Origin: an uncultured Campylobacter sp.
GTDB lineage: Bacteria; Campylobacterota; Campylobacteria; Campylobacterales; Campylobacteraceae
NCBI RefSeq assembly: GCF_937981295.1
Contig: NZ_CALJPC010000071.1
Coordinates: 129,033 to 193,032, forward strand
Direction: 5' to 3'
Length of the DNA: 64,000 bases
Part shown: piece after piece, positions 17,902 through 26,413 of the stretch
Layout of the letters: each line of letters begins with the position of its first letter
Position numbering within the stretch: the first letter of the stretch is position 1
Translations under genes and position numbers: made by a program
Notes under the pieces: model-generated
Told to the model about the DNA's origin: nothing
Seen by the model: only the letters and a program-made list of their open reading frames with translations
The model's database searches: none

Positions 17902-18383
17902 CAAATAACACTCGCTATCAAAATTATCGCTAAGCTTAGCCCCAAAATCACCCGCATTTTGCGCTGATACGGCGCAAAGTTTTGACTTAGATACGCTATT
18001 TTCAGCCGCTTGTACGATACCGCGCTAAGCGCGATCATCGCTAGCGATCCGACCGCCATAAAGTAAATTTTAAAGCTCAGATCAAAGCGCAGCACCGGCA
18101 GCATCACGCTTCCGCTAATTATCAGCGCCGCGAGAGTCGCATAATATATCGGCAAAAACAGCCTGATGCGCCTAAGAAATCTAAGCCCCGATCTGCTTTT
18201 TTGCTTTAAATTTTCAGCTTGCGGCGCGGAGGCGGCAGAATTTAAAGCCTCTTTGCGCGGGCAAAATTCCGCCGCCGCGTCGATCTTAAGCTGGGTAAAG
18301 ATCAGATAAATTATCGTTAAAATCGCCGCAGCTAGCGCGAAAAACTTATGAAAACCCAGGGCGCTTTGATACAGATAATCCAT
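17901..18383 (-). CDS. Four-helix integral membrane protein (CopD-like)
   Basis: A 160-residue protein with four predicted membrane helices (about 10-30, 77-98, 103-125, 143-160), His12 in the first helix and a cytoplasmic loop between helices 1 and 2 enlarged by a short Ala/Ser/Asn stretch. The layout resembles small CopD-like haem or copper membrane proteins; the C. jejuni neighbour cj0157c occupies the same position next to rsmE. The function is not shown. It overlaps rsmE by one base, so the two are coupled. Confidence 0.6.
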   Translation of the reverse strand: MDYLYQSALGFHKFFALAAAILTIIYLIFTQLKIDAAAEFCPRKEALNSAASAPQAENLKQKSRSGLRFLRRIRLFLPIYYATLAALIISGSVMLPVLRFDLSFKIYFMAVGSLAMIALSAVSYKRLKIAYLSQNFAPYQRKMRVILGLSLAIILIASVI

Positions 18384-18760
18384 TACTTCCGCCGGAGGGT
18401 TAAATTTGCAGGATAAAATTTTGCGCGGCTAGAGCCGAAACGACCGAATTTCAACGCAAATTTTTTCGGCGCGAGATAAGACAGACCTGTTCCGCGCCTT
18501 TGAAATTTTAAAAACCTTTCAAAGCGGTCGCGGATATTTATTGCGCCAAAATTTACCGCGCGCTCTCTCAACTCCGGTTTTGCGCCGTATCTCTCGCGCC
18601 AAGAATGAAATTTTGCGGATAGAGCTTTATAAAATTTAAAATTTCTCTGCGTAGATCGCACTGGCAAAAATGACACCAAAATCGCGCTTGCGCGCCGCAT
18701 ACAAACAACGCAAATTTTAAAAATTTTCAAATTTAGCCGCTGATTTTTCAACGCTCCGTC
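18384..18760. other. Gene-free spacer dense in RAATTY
   Basis: A 122-codon frame exists on the minus strand, but its Arg/Lys/Phe-rich product looks like translated AAATTT-rich spacer, has no domain and no ribosome site, so I do not call it. About twelve RAATTY hexamers occur. Confidence 0.55.
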
Positions 18761-18982
18761 CTATTCGGTCACCGGAAGCGGCGGCATATCGGCATTTATA
18801 TCGACTTTAGGCTCGCTAGGTGCGATAGGCACGTCCTTCGGCACCTCGCTATCCACCGGCGGCTTTTGCAAGGTGTCCTTTTTCTCATCGTCGCAGCCGC
18901 CCAAGGCAAGCGCGCAGGCAAAGATCGCGCACGCGGCAAAAACGCGCACAAATCCCGCGCCAAATTTAAAGAAATTTCTCAT
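18761..18982 (-). CDS. Small lipoprotein
   Basis: A 73-residue lipoprotein with signal peptide and lipobox ALALGGC, followed by a short acidic, Pro-rich tail (about DVPIAPSEPKVD). The ATG overlaps the queD TGA by one base and is preceded by AAAGGA, so it is translated with queD. A longer frame begins upstream inside queD, but the signal peptide sets the start here. In C. jejuni a lipoprotein gene (cj0158c) lies at the same place; I could not confirm homology. Function unknown. Confidence 0.65.
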   Translation of the reverse strand: MRNFFKFGAGFVRVFAACAIFACALALGGCDDEKKDTLQKPPVDSEVPKDVPIAPSEPKVDINADMPPLPVTE

Positions 18983-19563
18983 CAGCAATCCTTTGGATAG
19001 ATGATTTTTTCGCCGCGCAGTAGCTTTTGCCAAAGCTCCGGCTGCCTCCACTCCTCGCGCACGGCCGGCGAGAATTCTATCTCTTCCAGCGCGATCTCGC
19101 CCATCTGCGCGTTGTAGGCGTCCTCGCGGAAGCACTGTGCGTAGCCGGTGGCCGTTTCGTGCACGATGACGCTGTGAAGCTTTACTTCGCGCTCGCCGTT
19201 TTGCATCTGAGTTAGGCTCAAAAGTCGGTCTACAAGGATGAAAAAAATTCTACAAAACTGCTCCGCGCTCGGATTTAGCGGTATCTGCACCCAGCGCGCG
19301 CTGTGTTTTTTAAGATCCGCGATATAGCTCGCATCATCGCGCGCGTAGATCGTCGTGGCGTGGTCGAAACTATCAATAAGCTCGCGAATGCCGAGCTTCA
19401 TGTAGCCGAAGTCATAAACCATCCCCGCTTCATCCAAAAAATTTGAGCTAAGCAAAATTTCGCATCTGTAGGAGTGTCCGTGGATGCTCGTGCGGCACCG
19501 CTTCGAGCCGCACAGGCGCACGATGTGAGCGTTTTCGAATTCGTATAATTTCCTGATTATCAT
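18982..19563 (-). CDS. queD: 6-carboxy-5,6,7,8-tetrahydropterin synthase QueD
   Basis: Converts dihydroneopterin triphosphate to 6-carboxytetrahydropterin in queuosine synthesis; 193 residues. The zinc ligands are visible as FENAHIV and IHGHSY, and a catalytic Cys lies in CGSKRCRTSIHGH. The ATG at 19563 overlaps the queE TGA (ATGA), so I prefer it to an upstream frame extension. Its length is above the compact bacterial QueD form (about 120) because of a C-terminal extension typical of epsilonproteobacterial homologues. It is followed by a small lipoprotein gene and preceded by queE and moaA. Confidence 0.88.
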   Translation of the reverse strand: MIIRKLYEFENAHIVRLCGSKRCRTSIHGHSYRCEILLSSNFLDEAGMVYDFGYMKLGIRELIDSFDHATTIYARDDASYIADLKKHSARWVQIPLNPSAEQFCRIFFILVDRLLSLTQMQNGEREVKLHSVIVHETATGYAQCFREDAYNAQMGEIALEEIEFSPAVREEWRQPELWQKLLRGEKIIYPKDC

Positions 19564-20525
19564 ACCCCGTCCTTCTCGCCCCAAATTCTAATGTGTAGGC
19601 GATCGGAATAATTATAGCCGTTTTTTAGGCAAAAATCCACGCAAAATTGCGCGGCGCTTTCCAGCTCGCGACGATCTGCGCTGCGCGGCATACAATAAAC
19701 CTCGCTCTCGCACGCCGCTAAAATTTCGGCGATCTCGGGCTGCGCGTCAAACTCGGGCGAGATAACGAACTTATAAAAGCTATCCTTTGCGTTTTGTTTT
19801 AAATTTCGTAGCACGGCGAAGCTCAACCTGCGTCCGCGCGGCTCGGCGGAGTTTGAGAGTTTAGGCGAGATCGCAAATACGCAGCTTTTGTAAGCGGGAA
19901 AATTTTCAAAATCCACTAAAATCGTGCCGTTGGTCTCAAAATGCACCGCGTGTCCGCGTGCGAGCAACTCGCAGACGAACTCGTAAAATAGCGCCTCTTT
20001 GTGATGTAACATCGGCTCGCCGCCTGTAATAACGACGATCGGCTTTTGATAAAGCTTAGCGCTCTGCGACGCGGCAGCGCTTTGCGGATCTAAATTTAAA
20101 GAATTCTGCGCCGCGAAATTTAAAGAATTTTCGCTCGTTAAATTTAAAGATTTTTCTGCGCTCTTGCCTGGGCGGAGAAGTGTTTGCGCGGCGGCGGAAT
20201 TTAACGTATCGCTTTTAGAAAAAGCTTCGGCGGCGCAAAAACCCTGCGCAGAGCATGCGGGCGTGAAACAGGACGAATCGGATAAATTTGGAATTTTATT
20301 CAAAAGCTGCGCTAAATTTAAAATTTCTTCGTGCTCAAAATGGCTCGTAAAAACCGCGCGGATCGTATCGCAGCCGCGCAAGATCTCGCCGGTCTTTGGC
20401 GAAATGCGCTCGCCGCCAAAGCCCTCGCAGCGCAGATTACAGCCCGCAAAGCGAAAGAAAAACGCGAGCCTGCCCGCAAATTTACCCTCGCCTTGGATAC
20501 TTAAAAAGCTCTCTACGAGCCTCAT
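19560..20525 (-). CDS. queE: 7-carboxy-7-deazaguanine synthase QueE (radical SAM) with an insert
   Basis: Radical SAM enzyme that contracts 6-carboxytetrahydropterin to 7-carboxy-7-deazaguanine, 321 residues. The cluster cysteines are probably Cys29, Cys33 and Cys52 (CNLRCEGFGG ... LRGCDT), a spacing unlike the canonical CX3CX2C and characteristic of the Campylobacter branch. The SAM-binding ITGGEPMLH follows. Residues about 82-158 are a low-complexity insert rich in Ser/Asn/Ala, containing three tandem 24-bp repeats; without it the protein would be about the usual 240-250 residues. It overlaps moaA by four bases and queD by four. Confidence 0.88.
   Translation of the reverse strand: MRLVESFLSIQGEGKFAGRLAFFFRFAGCNLRCEGFGGERISPKTGEILRGCDTIRAVFTSHFEHEEILNLAQLLNKIPNLSDSSCFTPACSAQGFCAAEAFSKSDTLNSAAAQTLLRPGKSAEKSLNLTSENSLNFAAQNSLNLDPQSAAASQSAKLYQKPIVVITGGEPMLHHKEALFYEFVCELLARGHAVHFETNGTILVDFENFPAYKSCVFAISPKLSNSAEPRGRRLSFAVLRNLKQNAKDSFYKFVISPEFDAQPEIAEILAACESEVYCMPRSADRRELESAAQFCVDFCLKNGYNYSDRLHIRIWGEKDGV
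20052..20282 (-). repeat. Low-complexity insert in queE with a 24-bp tandem repeat
   Basis: AAATTTAAAGA recurs at 20092, 20116 and 20140, an exact 24-bp period, encoding KSLNLTSE, NSLNFAAQ and NSLNLDPQ. Every unit contains RAATTY words. The insert sits between the cluster-binding loop and the GGEP motif of QueE. Confidence 0.8.
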
Positions 20526-21487
20526 CCGCCCGTCTCGTAAAATGCGCGGCTTGAAATTTCATTCGAAGCGTCCGTTTGCCAACGATTTTTTTCGGGCTTA
20601 TTCGCTAAAATTTTAGCCAAAATTTCGGCGGCTGCGGCAATGTCGCCCTCTTTGACCGCCTTTTTGATACTTAGCGCGTCCTCGAAGTAAAGACACGGGA
20701 TCAAAAGCCCCTCGGCGCTTAGTCTGATACGGTTGCAGCTCTCGCAAAAATCGTGTTTGTGCGGATCGATGATACCGAAGGTATAGCCGTCCCCGAGCGC
20801 ATAAAGCGACGCGGGCGAGCTCTGCGATTTCGGCAGAGCGGTAAAGATAAATTTACGCCTTAAAATATCTAAAATTTCACTCGATTTTAATCCCGTAAGA
20901 TCGCCGGCATGGGTGTTTTCCATAAATTCTATAAAGCGGATCTGACAATCCTTCTCGCGGGCAAATTCCAGCAAATAAATAAGCTCGTCGTCGTTGATCC
21001 CTTTTAGCGCGACGGTATTTAGCTTGACCTTTAGCCCCGCTTCAAGCGCGGCGTCAAGGCCTTCTAGGACGTTATAAAGCACGCCGCGCTGAGCTATAAA
21101 TTTAGCTCGCTCCGGTCGCAGCGAGTCAAGCGACATATTGATGCGCTTTAGCCCTGCGTCTTTCAGGGCGCGCGCGTAGTTTTTGAGATAATACCCGTTG
21201 GTGGTAAGCGCGAGATCGATACCCGGAGCGTAATCCGCGATCATCTTTATAAAATCCTCGATCCCCTTTCGCACCAAAGGTTCGCCGCCCGTGATACGGA
21301 TCTTTTTCACGCCGCCGTCGATCGCAACTTTGACGAATAAAAACATCTCCTCAAAGCTTAAAATATTCTCTCGCGGCACCCAGTTAAACGGCGTGCTCGG
21401 CATGCAATATCTGCATCTGAAATTACACCGCTGCGTAACCGAAATGCGCAAATAATCGATCGTTCGTCCAAATTTATCAATTAGCAT
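20522..21487 (-). CDS. moaA: GTP 3',8-cyclase MoaA
   Basis: First enzyme of molybdenum cofactor synthesis, 321 residues. It has the N-terminal radical SAM cluster CNFRCRYC, the GGEPLVRKG segment, the C-terminal second cluster (FCESCNRIRLSAEGLLIPC) and the terminal Gly-Gly tail needed for activity. The ATG at 21487 has AAGG about six bases upstream and gives the family-typical N-terminus MLIDKFGRTIDYLRIS; an earlier in-frame TTG is less likely. It overlaps queE by four bases. Molybdate uptake genes lie elsewhere in the window. Confidence 0.95.
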   Translation of the reverse strand: MLIDKFGRTIDYLRISVTQRCNFRCRYCMPSTPFNWVPRENILSFEEMFLFVKVAIDGGVKKIRITGGEPLVRKGIEDFIKMIADYAPGIDLALTTNGYYLKNYARALKDAGLKRINMSLDSLRPERAKFIAQRGVLYNVLEGLDAALEAGLKVKLNTVALKGINDDELIYLLEFAREKDCQIRFIEFMENTHAGDLTGLKSSEILDILRRKFIFTALPKSQSSPASLYALGDGYTFGIIDPHKHDFCESCNRIRLSAEGLLIPCLYFEDALSIKKAVKEGDIAAAAEILAKILANKPEKNRWQTDASNEISSRAFYETGG

Positions 21488-21567
21488 ATTTTGCCTTAAT
21501 ATCAATTTGCGGCGATTATATAAAAAACAAAGCGATTTTGCAAAATTTTATTTTTATATTGCTCAGG

Positions 21568-21927
21568 CTATTTTCTTACCGAGCCGATGAGCTCTTTAAG
21601 CTGATCTAGCAGCGGCCTAATCTGCTTTTCTACCCGCTCGTCGATCATCGTAGGCACTACATCTAGCCTCTGCTCTATTGTCTCGTCGATTACGTCGGCA
21701 ATCGCGTTTATATCGATGTTGGGAGCGACTTTGCCGCCCGAATCGATCATCTCTTTTAGCTCCTCGACCTTCTTTTTAAGCAGATAGTTTTCCTGCATAG
21801 CATCGGTCAGCACCTGATCGAAGCGCTCGAATTTTTTATCCGCTTGCTTATCCTTAAAATATATGACGAAAAACATCAAAAATATAACGACGCAAAGTCC
21901 TAAAATGATGATAGTGTTAAGATCCAT
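21568..21927 (-). CDS. Membrane-anchored coiled-coil protein
   Basis: A 119-residue protein with an N-terminal membrane helix (residues about 6-24) followed by a charged coiled coil (about 27-65) and an acidic helical tail (MIDERVEKQIRPLLDQL). It lies ten bases downstream of ubiA and 80 bases before moaA, the place of C. jejuni cj0162c/cj0163c. The function is unknown; nothing enzymatic is visible. Confidence 0.7.
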   Translation of the reverse strand: MDLNTIIILGLCVVIFLMFFVIYFKDKQADKKFERFDQVLTDAMQENYLLKKKVEELKEMIDSGGKVAPNIDINAIADVIDETIEQRLDVVPTMIDERVEKQIRPLLDQLKELIGSVRK

Positions 21928-21936
21928 AGGGGTTCC

Positions 21937-22806
21937 TTAAAATAAATTTACAAAAACAAAAGCAAAAAAGGCGATGCCCAAGTAGCCGTTGAGCGTGAAA
22001 AACGCGCGATCAATCTTGCTAAAATCTTTCTGCACGATCTTATGCTCGAAGTACAGGATCGTCGCACACGCAGCCACGCCCAGATAGGCAAAAAAGCCTA
22101 AATTTGCCGCTGCACAAAACAGCAGCCAAAAAAGCACCGCTACGGCGTGAAAAATTTTGGAGATAAACATTGAAGCTTCCTTGCCGTAAAGCGCAGGGAT
22201 GCTGTAAAGCCCCGCCGTGCGGTCAAATTCCATATCTTGAAGAGAATACAGCACGTCAAAGCCGCCTACCCAAAATACTACTCCAAAGCACAGCAGCACC
22301 GACCACAGCGGAATTCCACCGCTAACGGCGATCGCTCCGGCAATCGGCGCAAGCCCTAGGCAAAAGCCGAGCATCAAATGCGCGGTCTCGCTAAAGCGCT
22401 TAAAATACGAATACCCGCCCAATGCCGCCAAAATCGGCACCGAAAGCTTAAACGCCAAAGGATTTATAAGCGCCGAAACCGCTATGAAAACCACTGCGTT
22501 TGCGATGATGAAAAGCAGTAAATTGCCGCGCCCGATCCGTCCGTCCACGCTAGGGCGCGAGGCGCAGCGCGGATTGGCGCGGTCGATATCCTCGTCCAAG
22601 TAGCGATTTAGAGCCATTGCAAAGCTTCTCGCGCTCACCGCGCATAAAATCCCCAAAAAAAGCAACTTCCAGCCGAACCAAACCGAGCCGTTTTGCAGCT
22701 TGCTTGCAGTAATCATCGCCGTAAAGATAAACGGCAACGCGAAAACCGAATGTTTAAAAACTATTAATTCGTTGATATCGGATAAAATTTCTTTAAATTT
22801 AGCCAT
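21937..22806 (-). CDS. ubiA: UbiA-family prenyltransferase, probably MqnP
   Basis: Integral membrane prenyltransferase, 289 residues, about eight helices. Both Asp-rich prenyl-diphosphate sites are present: NRYLDEDIDRANPRC and SLQDMEFDR. The ATG at 22806 is preceded by AAGGGG; a longer frame upstream would overlap the miaA promoter. Because the organism carries mqnA (50,165) and campylobacters make menaquinone by the futalosine route, the likely substrate is the futalosine-pathway acid (MqnP role) rather than 4-hydroxybenzoate. That substrate assignment is inference. It is divergent from miaA. Confidence 0.85.
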   Translation of the reverse strand: MAKFKEILSDINELIVFKHSVFALPFIFTAMITASKLQNGSVWFGWKLLFLGILCAVSARSFAMALNRYLDEDIDRANPRCASRPSVDGRIGRGNLLLFIIANAVVFIAVSALINPLAFKLSVPILAALGGYSYFKRFSETAHLMLGFCLGLAPIAGAIAVSGGIPLWSVLLCFGVVFWVGGFDVLYSLQDMEFDRTAGLYSIPALYGKEASMFISKIFHAVAVLFWLLFCAAANLGFFAYLGVAACATILYFEHKIVQKDFSKIDRAFFTLNGYLGIAFFAFVFVNLF

Positions 22807-22866
22807 TTTGCCCCTTATTTTGGGCACCATTGTATCAAAAAAAAGTAAGAATAGCTCTAAATTTGA

Positions 22867-22872
22867 TATAAT
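22867..22872 (+). promoter_or_regulatory. -10 element of the miaA promoter
   Basis: TATAAT, the exact consensus, 31 bases before the TTG start at 22903. An alternative TTG directly after this element (22873) would not be transcribed from it, which helps decide the miaA start. Confidence 0.6.
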
Positions 22873-22902
22873 TTGAACGAAAAATTTACGAAAGGAAACG
22901 CC

Positions 22903-23808
22903 TTGAGCCAAAATCAAAACTCGCACGCAAGCCCGCAGATCGCGATCATCGGTACCACCGCAAGCGGCAAAAGCGATCTTGCGCTAAGTATCGCGCGCGA
23001 GACCGGCGCCGTGATTTTGAGCCTGGATTCGCTCTGCATTTACCGGCAGATCGACATCGCAAGCGCTAAGCCAAGCGAGGAGCAGCTACGCGAGATCAGG
23101 CACTTCGGCGTAAATTTAATCTACCCAAACGAGTACTTCAGCGTCGGCGAGTTTATCAAAGAATACGCAGCCGCGCGGGCTTTTGCGGAGCGTAGCGGCG
23201 CGCCTTTGATAATCACGGGCGGCAGCGGATTTTATCTAAAGGCGATGCTAAGCGGGCTAGCGCCGAAGGTTCCCGATTTTAAAAGCGAAATTTCAAACGA
23301 TGAAATTTACGCCCTAGCGCGGCGGATCGATCCGGAATTTGCCGCAAAGCTTAGCGCGGCAGACAGCTTTCGTTTAAAAAAATGGCTAAGCATTTATAAA
23401 TTTTGCGGCGAGGCGCCGAGTAAATTTCTGCGCGAAAACACCGCTCCGCCCGTGATTTCGGATATTAAAATTTTTGAGATCGACGCGCCCAAGCAGTGGC
23501 TTGCAGGACGTATCGAGGCGCGCACGAAGGCGATGTTTGAGCGCGGGCTTTTGGAGGAAGCGGAGTTTTTATTCGCTCGCTACGGCGCGGAATGCAGGGC
23601 GCTATGCTGCATCGGGCTAAAGGAGTGCGGGCAGCTTTTGCGCGGGCAGATCTCGCGGGCGCAGTGCGAGCAGCTCGTAAGCCTGCACACGGTACAGCTT
23701 GCAAAGCGCCAACGCACTTTCAACCGCTCGCAGTTTGCGGATAAAATTTCGGCGCCGCCGCAAGAGCTGGAGCGTGAAATTTTAAAATTCTTTCGCTACG
23801 AGATTTAA
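22903..23808 (+). CDS. miaA: tRNA dimethylallyltransferase MiaA
   Basis: Adds an isopentenyl group to A37 of tRNAs reading UNN codons; about 301 residues. The P-loop is GTTASGKSDLA, followed by SLDSLCIYRQIDIASAKPS and the TGGSGFYLKAML segment, all family hallmarks. I place the start at TTG 22903, which has AAAGGAAA upstream and a TATAAT promoter 31 bases earlier. It is divergent from ubiA, the same arrangement as C. jejuni cj0164c/cj0166. Confidence 0.92.
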   Translation: MSQNQNSHASPQIAIIGTTASGKSDLALSIARETGAVILSLDSLCIYRQIDIASAKPSEEQLREIRHFGVNLIYPNEYFSVGEFIKEYAAARAFAERSGAPLIITGGSGFYLKAMLSGLAPKVPDFKSEISNDEIYALARRIDPEFAAKLSAADSFRLKKWLSIYKFCGEAPSKFLRENTAPPVISDIKIFEIDAPKQWLAGRIEARTKAMFERGLLEEAEFLFARYGAECRALCCIGLKECGQLLRGQISRAQCEQLVSLHTVQLAKRQRTFNRSQFADKISAPPQELEREILKFFRYEI

Positions 23809-23956
23809 AATCGAAATTTATCAAAATTTGTGCTCTTACTAGAAAGCAGCGGGGCAAGGGAGTAAAATTTAGATTTAAATTTTACCGCGCCGGTCGCATC
23901 TTTGAAATTTTGCGGGTATGTTCCGAGCCTTGCATGGCGCAGAATTTCGATTAAAT

Positions 23957-24559
23957 TTAACCGCCTTCGCAAATATCAAAGCTAAATTTATCGTTATCAA
24001 GCCTATCAAAATTTTGATTTTCCGCGCTTGCGTTGCGCTTGAAAATAAAGGCGTAGCCGTATTTCTCGAAGTGCTGCGAGCTGTTTTTTAGCCCAACGAC
24101 GCAAAGCTCGTAAGTGCCGCTTTGCAAGCCAAGTTTGAGCGTGGAATTAAATTTTCGCATCTTGCCCGCAGCGCCGCTTTGGCACTCATAGCCTAGCTCG
24201 AGTTCGCCGCTTTTTAGCTTATCGAAACGATACTGCAAAGCATCGAAGCTCGCTAGGATCGCGGAGTCGCTTTGCGGGGCGAAATACAGCCTATCGCGCT
24301 TGAAAGCTACTTCGTAGCCCGCAGACGGCGCAAACTCCTCATCAATGCAAACGAAGATCTCATAGCTGCGCACCGTAAGCGGGTATAAGGGTAAAGCTTT
24401 AGCGCCCTTTACGGCGTCATAAAACAGCTGCTTGTGCGCGTCCCAGTAGCTTAGAAGCTTTTTTGCTCTGCATTTTCGCTCCTTTAAAAACTCACTCAAA
24501 TCGCGCACATCAAGCAGCGCAAAACCGTAGCCGTCAGCACTTAGCTCGCCCAAAAACAT
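23957..24559 (-). CDS. Hypothetical protein downstream of nuoN
   Basis: A 200-residue cytoplasmic-looking protein with no signal or membrane helix; I do not recognise a domain. It is mixed alpha/beta with many aromatic residues. AAAGGAGAGAT precedes the ATG, and the gap to nuoN is only 48 bases with no clear terminator, so it is probably co-transcribed as the last gene of the nuo operon. It is not a known Complex I subunit; a role in assembly is only a guess from position. Confidence 0.7.
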   Translation of the reverse strand: MFLGELSADGYGFALLDVRDLSEFLKERKCRAKKLLSYWDAHKQLFYDAVKGAKALPLYPLTVRSYEIFVCIDEEFAPSAGYEVAFKRDRLYFAPQSDSAILASFDALQYRFDKLKSGELELGYECQSGAAGKMRKFNSTLKLGLQSGTYELCVVGLKNSSQHFEKYGYAFIFKRNASAENQNFDRLDNDKFSFDICEGG

Positions 24560-24607
24560 ATCTCTCCTTTGTTAGAGGCACGGCGGGCTCGCGACTAAAA
24601 TTTAAGC

Positions 24608-26413
24608 TCAATACCCGCTTAAAAAGACGAAATTATTTACCGCGCCGGTTAGGAATTTCACCAAAAACGGCGCCAGCACGCACGCCACGCTAGCTAGCAC
24701 GACGGCGAATTTTATCTGCACCGAGACCGCGCCCAGCGAGCCGTTAAGCTCCGCGTCCGCCCGCGGCTCGTGCAAAAACATACGCACGATGAGGCGCAGG
24801 TAGTAATACAGCGCGAGCGCGCTATTTACCGCCATGATGACGGCAAGGGCGAAGTAGCCCGAATTGACCGCGGCGCTTAGCAGATACATCTTGCCCCAAA
24901 ACACGCTAAACGGCGGAATGCCCGCAAGCGAGAGCATAAAGATCGCCGCGCATAGCGCAAAGAGCGGATGGGTGCGGATCAGCCCGTCAAATTTTTCAAA
25001 CGGATGCTCAAAGCGAGCCGCGAACTTGGAGCTTTGCTCGAAAGTTTCGGCGCCAGGCTCGCAAGTTTTAGTGCCGAAAAGGCTCTCTTCCGCGCAGAGC
25101 TCGCTCGTTTTCAAATTTGACCCGCTTGCTTTAGAATTTTGCTCGGCCGTCTTGGAATTTTGCTCGCTTGCTTTAAAGCTCCGCTCGCCGCAAGCTAAAT
25201 TTTGTCCGTTCACTCCTAAATTTAACTCATTGGCAAGGTCTGCTAGCTCCTGGTTTTGCGAAAAAATGGACTTTGCGTTTGAGATAAAATTCCCCTCCTC
25301 GCCGTTTGCATTTAAATTTAAAGCAATGCTTTGGGTTTTAAATTTTAAATTTAACGAGCGCGCGCGCCTTTGCCGTACGCACCAGATGAAGGCAAACGCC
25401 CCGAGGTTTGCCACGGCGTATAGGATCCAGTAGGTGAAAAGCGCCGCATTTGCCTGCGTCGAGCCGATCACGATCGCGCAGAGCACGAAGCCCGCGTGCG
25501 AAACGGAGCTGAAAGCGAGCATCCGCTTGACGTCGCGCTGTACGAGCGCCATAAGGTTCGCTAAGCTCATCGTAAGCACCGCTACGGCGTAGAGCACGAT
25601 GTTTAGCCACTGCACGCCGATGCTTCCCAGCGCTTCAAACAGCCTGATCGCCACGACAAAGCCCGCGATCTTGGGCACGACGGACAAAAAGCCCGCCATA
25701 GCCGAGCTCGCACCCTCGTAAACGTCGGGCGTCCAGGTGTGAAACGGAATCAGCGAGAGCTTAAATCCTATCGAGACGATCATAAATGAGCAGGCGGCGA
25801 AAAGCAGGGCATTGGTTTGTAAATTTGAACTCTTGGCGATCTGCGCGATATTTGAAATTTCCATAGAGCCGGTCGATAGAAAAAACATCGCCGCGCCGAA
25901 TGCGAAAAACCCGGATCCCAGCGCGCCCATTATGAAGTATTTTAGCGCCGCTTCGACCGAACGAGCGCGGTTGTGAAGCGCGATTAGCGTATAAAGCGCC
26001 AACGAACCCGTCTCAAGCCCCACGAGGATCATCATTAAGCTTTCGCTCGCGACCATAAACTCATACCCCACGAGCACGAATAAAAACAGCACGAAAAACT
26101 CCGCAGTATGGTACTCGTGCGCGCTTCTTGCACCCAAAGATAGAAAGATGAAAAATATCGAACCTGCGAGCATGATAAGCATCGATAGCGTCGCGATTCC
26201 GTCCACTAGCATCACGTCGAAAAGCCCGCGTATGCCGCTGTTGTATCCAAAAACAAGCCCGAAGCCCAGAGCTAGCGCCAGTATCGTGATGACGGCGTAA
26301 AATTTATACGATAACGTGCGCGCAAAAAGCGAAACCGCGAGCATCAGCAGGGCAAACCCTCCAAGTATCGCCATAGGCGCGATCGAGGCTAAATTTAAAA
26401 GATTATTTTGCAT
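24608..26413 (-). CDS. nuoN: NADH-quinone oxidoreductase subunit N with a large insert
   Basis: Antiporter-like proton-pumping subunit of Complex I, 601 residues and about 14 helices, with the conserved GLETGSLALY, FKLSLIPFHTWTPDVYEGA and QRDVKRMLAFSSVSHAG segments. Residues about 352-470 are a Ser/Asn/Glu-rich insert between helices, so the protein is about 110 residues longer than usual. The helices on both sides continue normally (AGIPPFSVFWGKMYLL), so the gene appears functional. It overlaps nuoM by 11 bases. Confidence 0.93.
   Translation of the reverse strand: MQNNLLNLASIAPMAILGGFALLMLAVSLFARTLSYKFYAVITILALALGFGLVFGYNSGIRGLFDVMLVDGIATLSMLIMLAGSIFFIFLSLGARSAHEYHTAEFFVLFLFVLVGYEFMVASESLMMILVGLETGSLALYTLIALHNRARSVEAALKYFIMGALGSGFFAFGAAMFFLSTGSMEISNIAQIAKSSNLQTNALLFAACSFMIVSIGFKLSLIPFHTWTPDVYEGASSAMAGFLSVVPKIAGFVVAIRLFEALGSIGVQWLNIVLYAVAVLTMSLANLMALVQRDVKRMLAFSSVSHAGFVLCAIVIGSTQANAALFTYWILYAVANLGAFAFIWCVRQRRARSLNLKFKTQSIALNLNANGEEGNFISNAKSIFSQNQELADLANELNLGVNGQNLACGERSFKASEQNSKTAEQNSKASGSNLKTSELCAEESLFGTKTCEPGAETFEQSSKFAARFEHPFEKFDGLIRTHPLFALCAAIFMLSLAGIPPFSVFWGKMYLLSAAVNSGYFALAVIMAVNSALALYYYLRLIVRMFLHEPRADAELNGSLGAVSVQIKFAVVLASVACVLAPFLVKFLTGAVNNFVFLSGY
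25004..25360 (-). repeat. RAATTY-rich insert in nuoN
   Basis: About 119 codons of low complexity with repeated units such as SEQNSK and AEQNSK. About nine or ten RAATTY hexamers lie in it. It keeps the reading frame and sits in a loop between membrane helices. Confidence 0.7.

Noticed and set aside
18383..18751. A 122-codon minus-strand reading frame between the lipoprotein and CopD-like genes
   Set aside because: Product is Arg/Lys/Phe-rich as expected from translated AAATTT-rich spacer; no ribosome site, no domain.
24864..25433. A 189-codon plus-strand frame opposite nuoN
   Set aside because: Lies wholly over the nuoN insert and helices; no ribosome site and no recognisable protein features.
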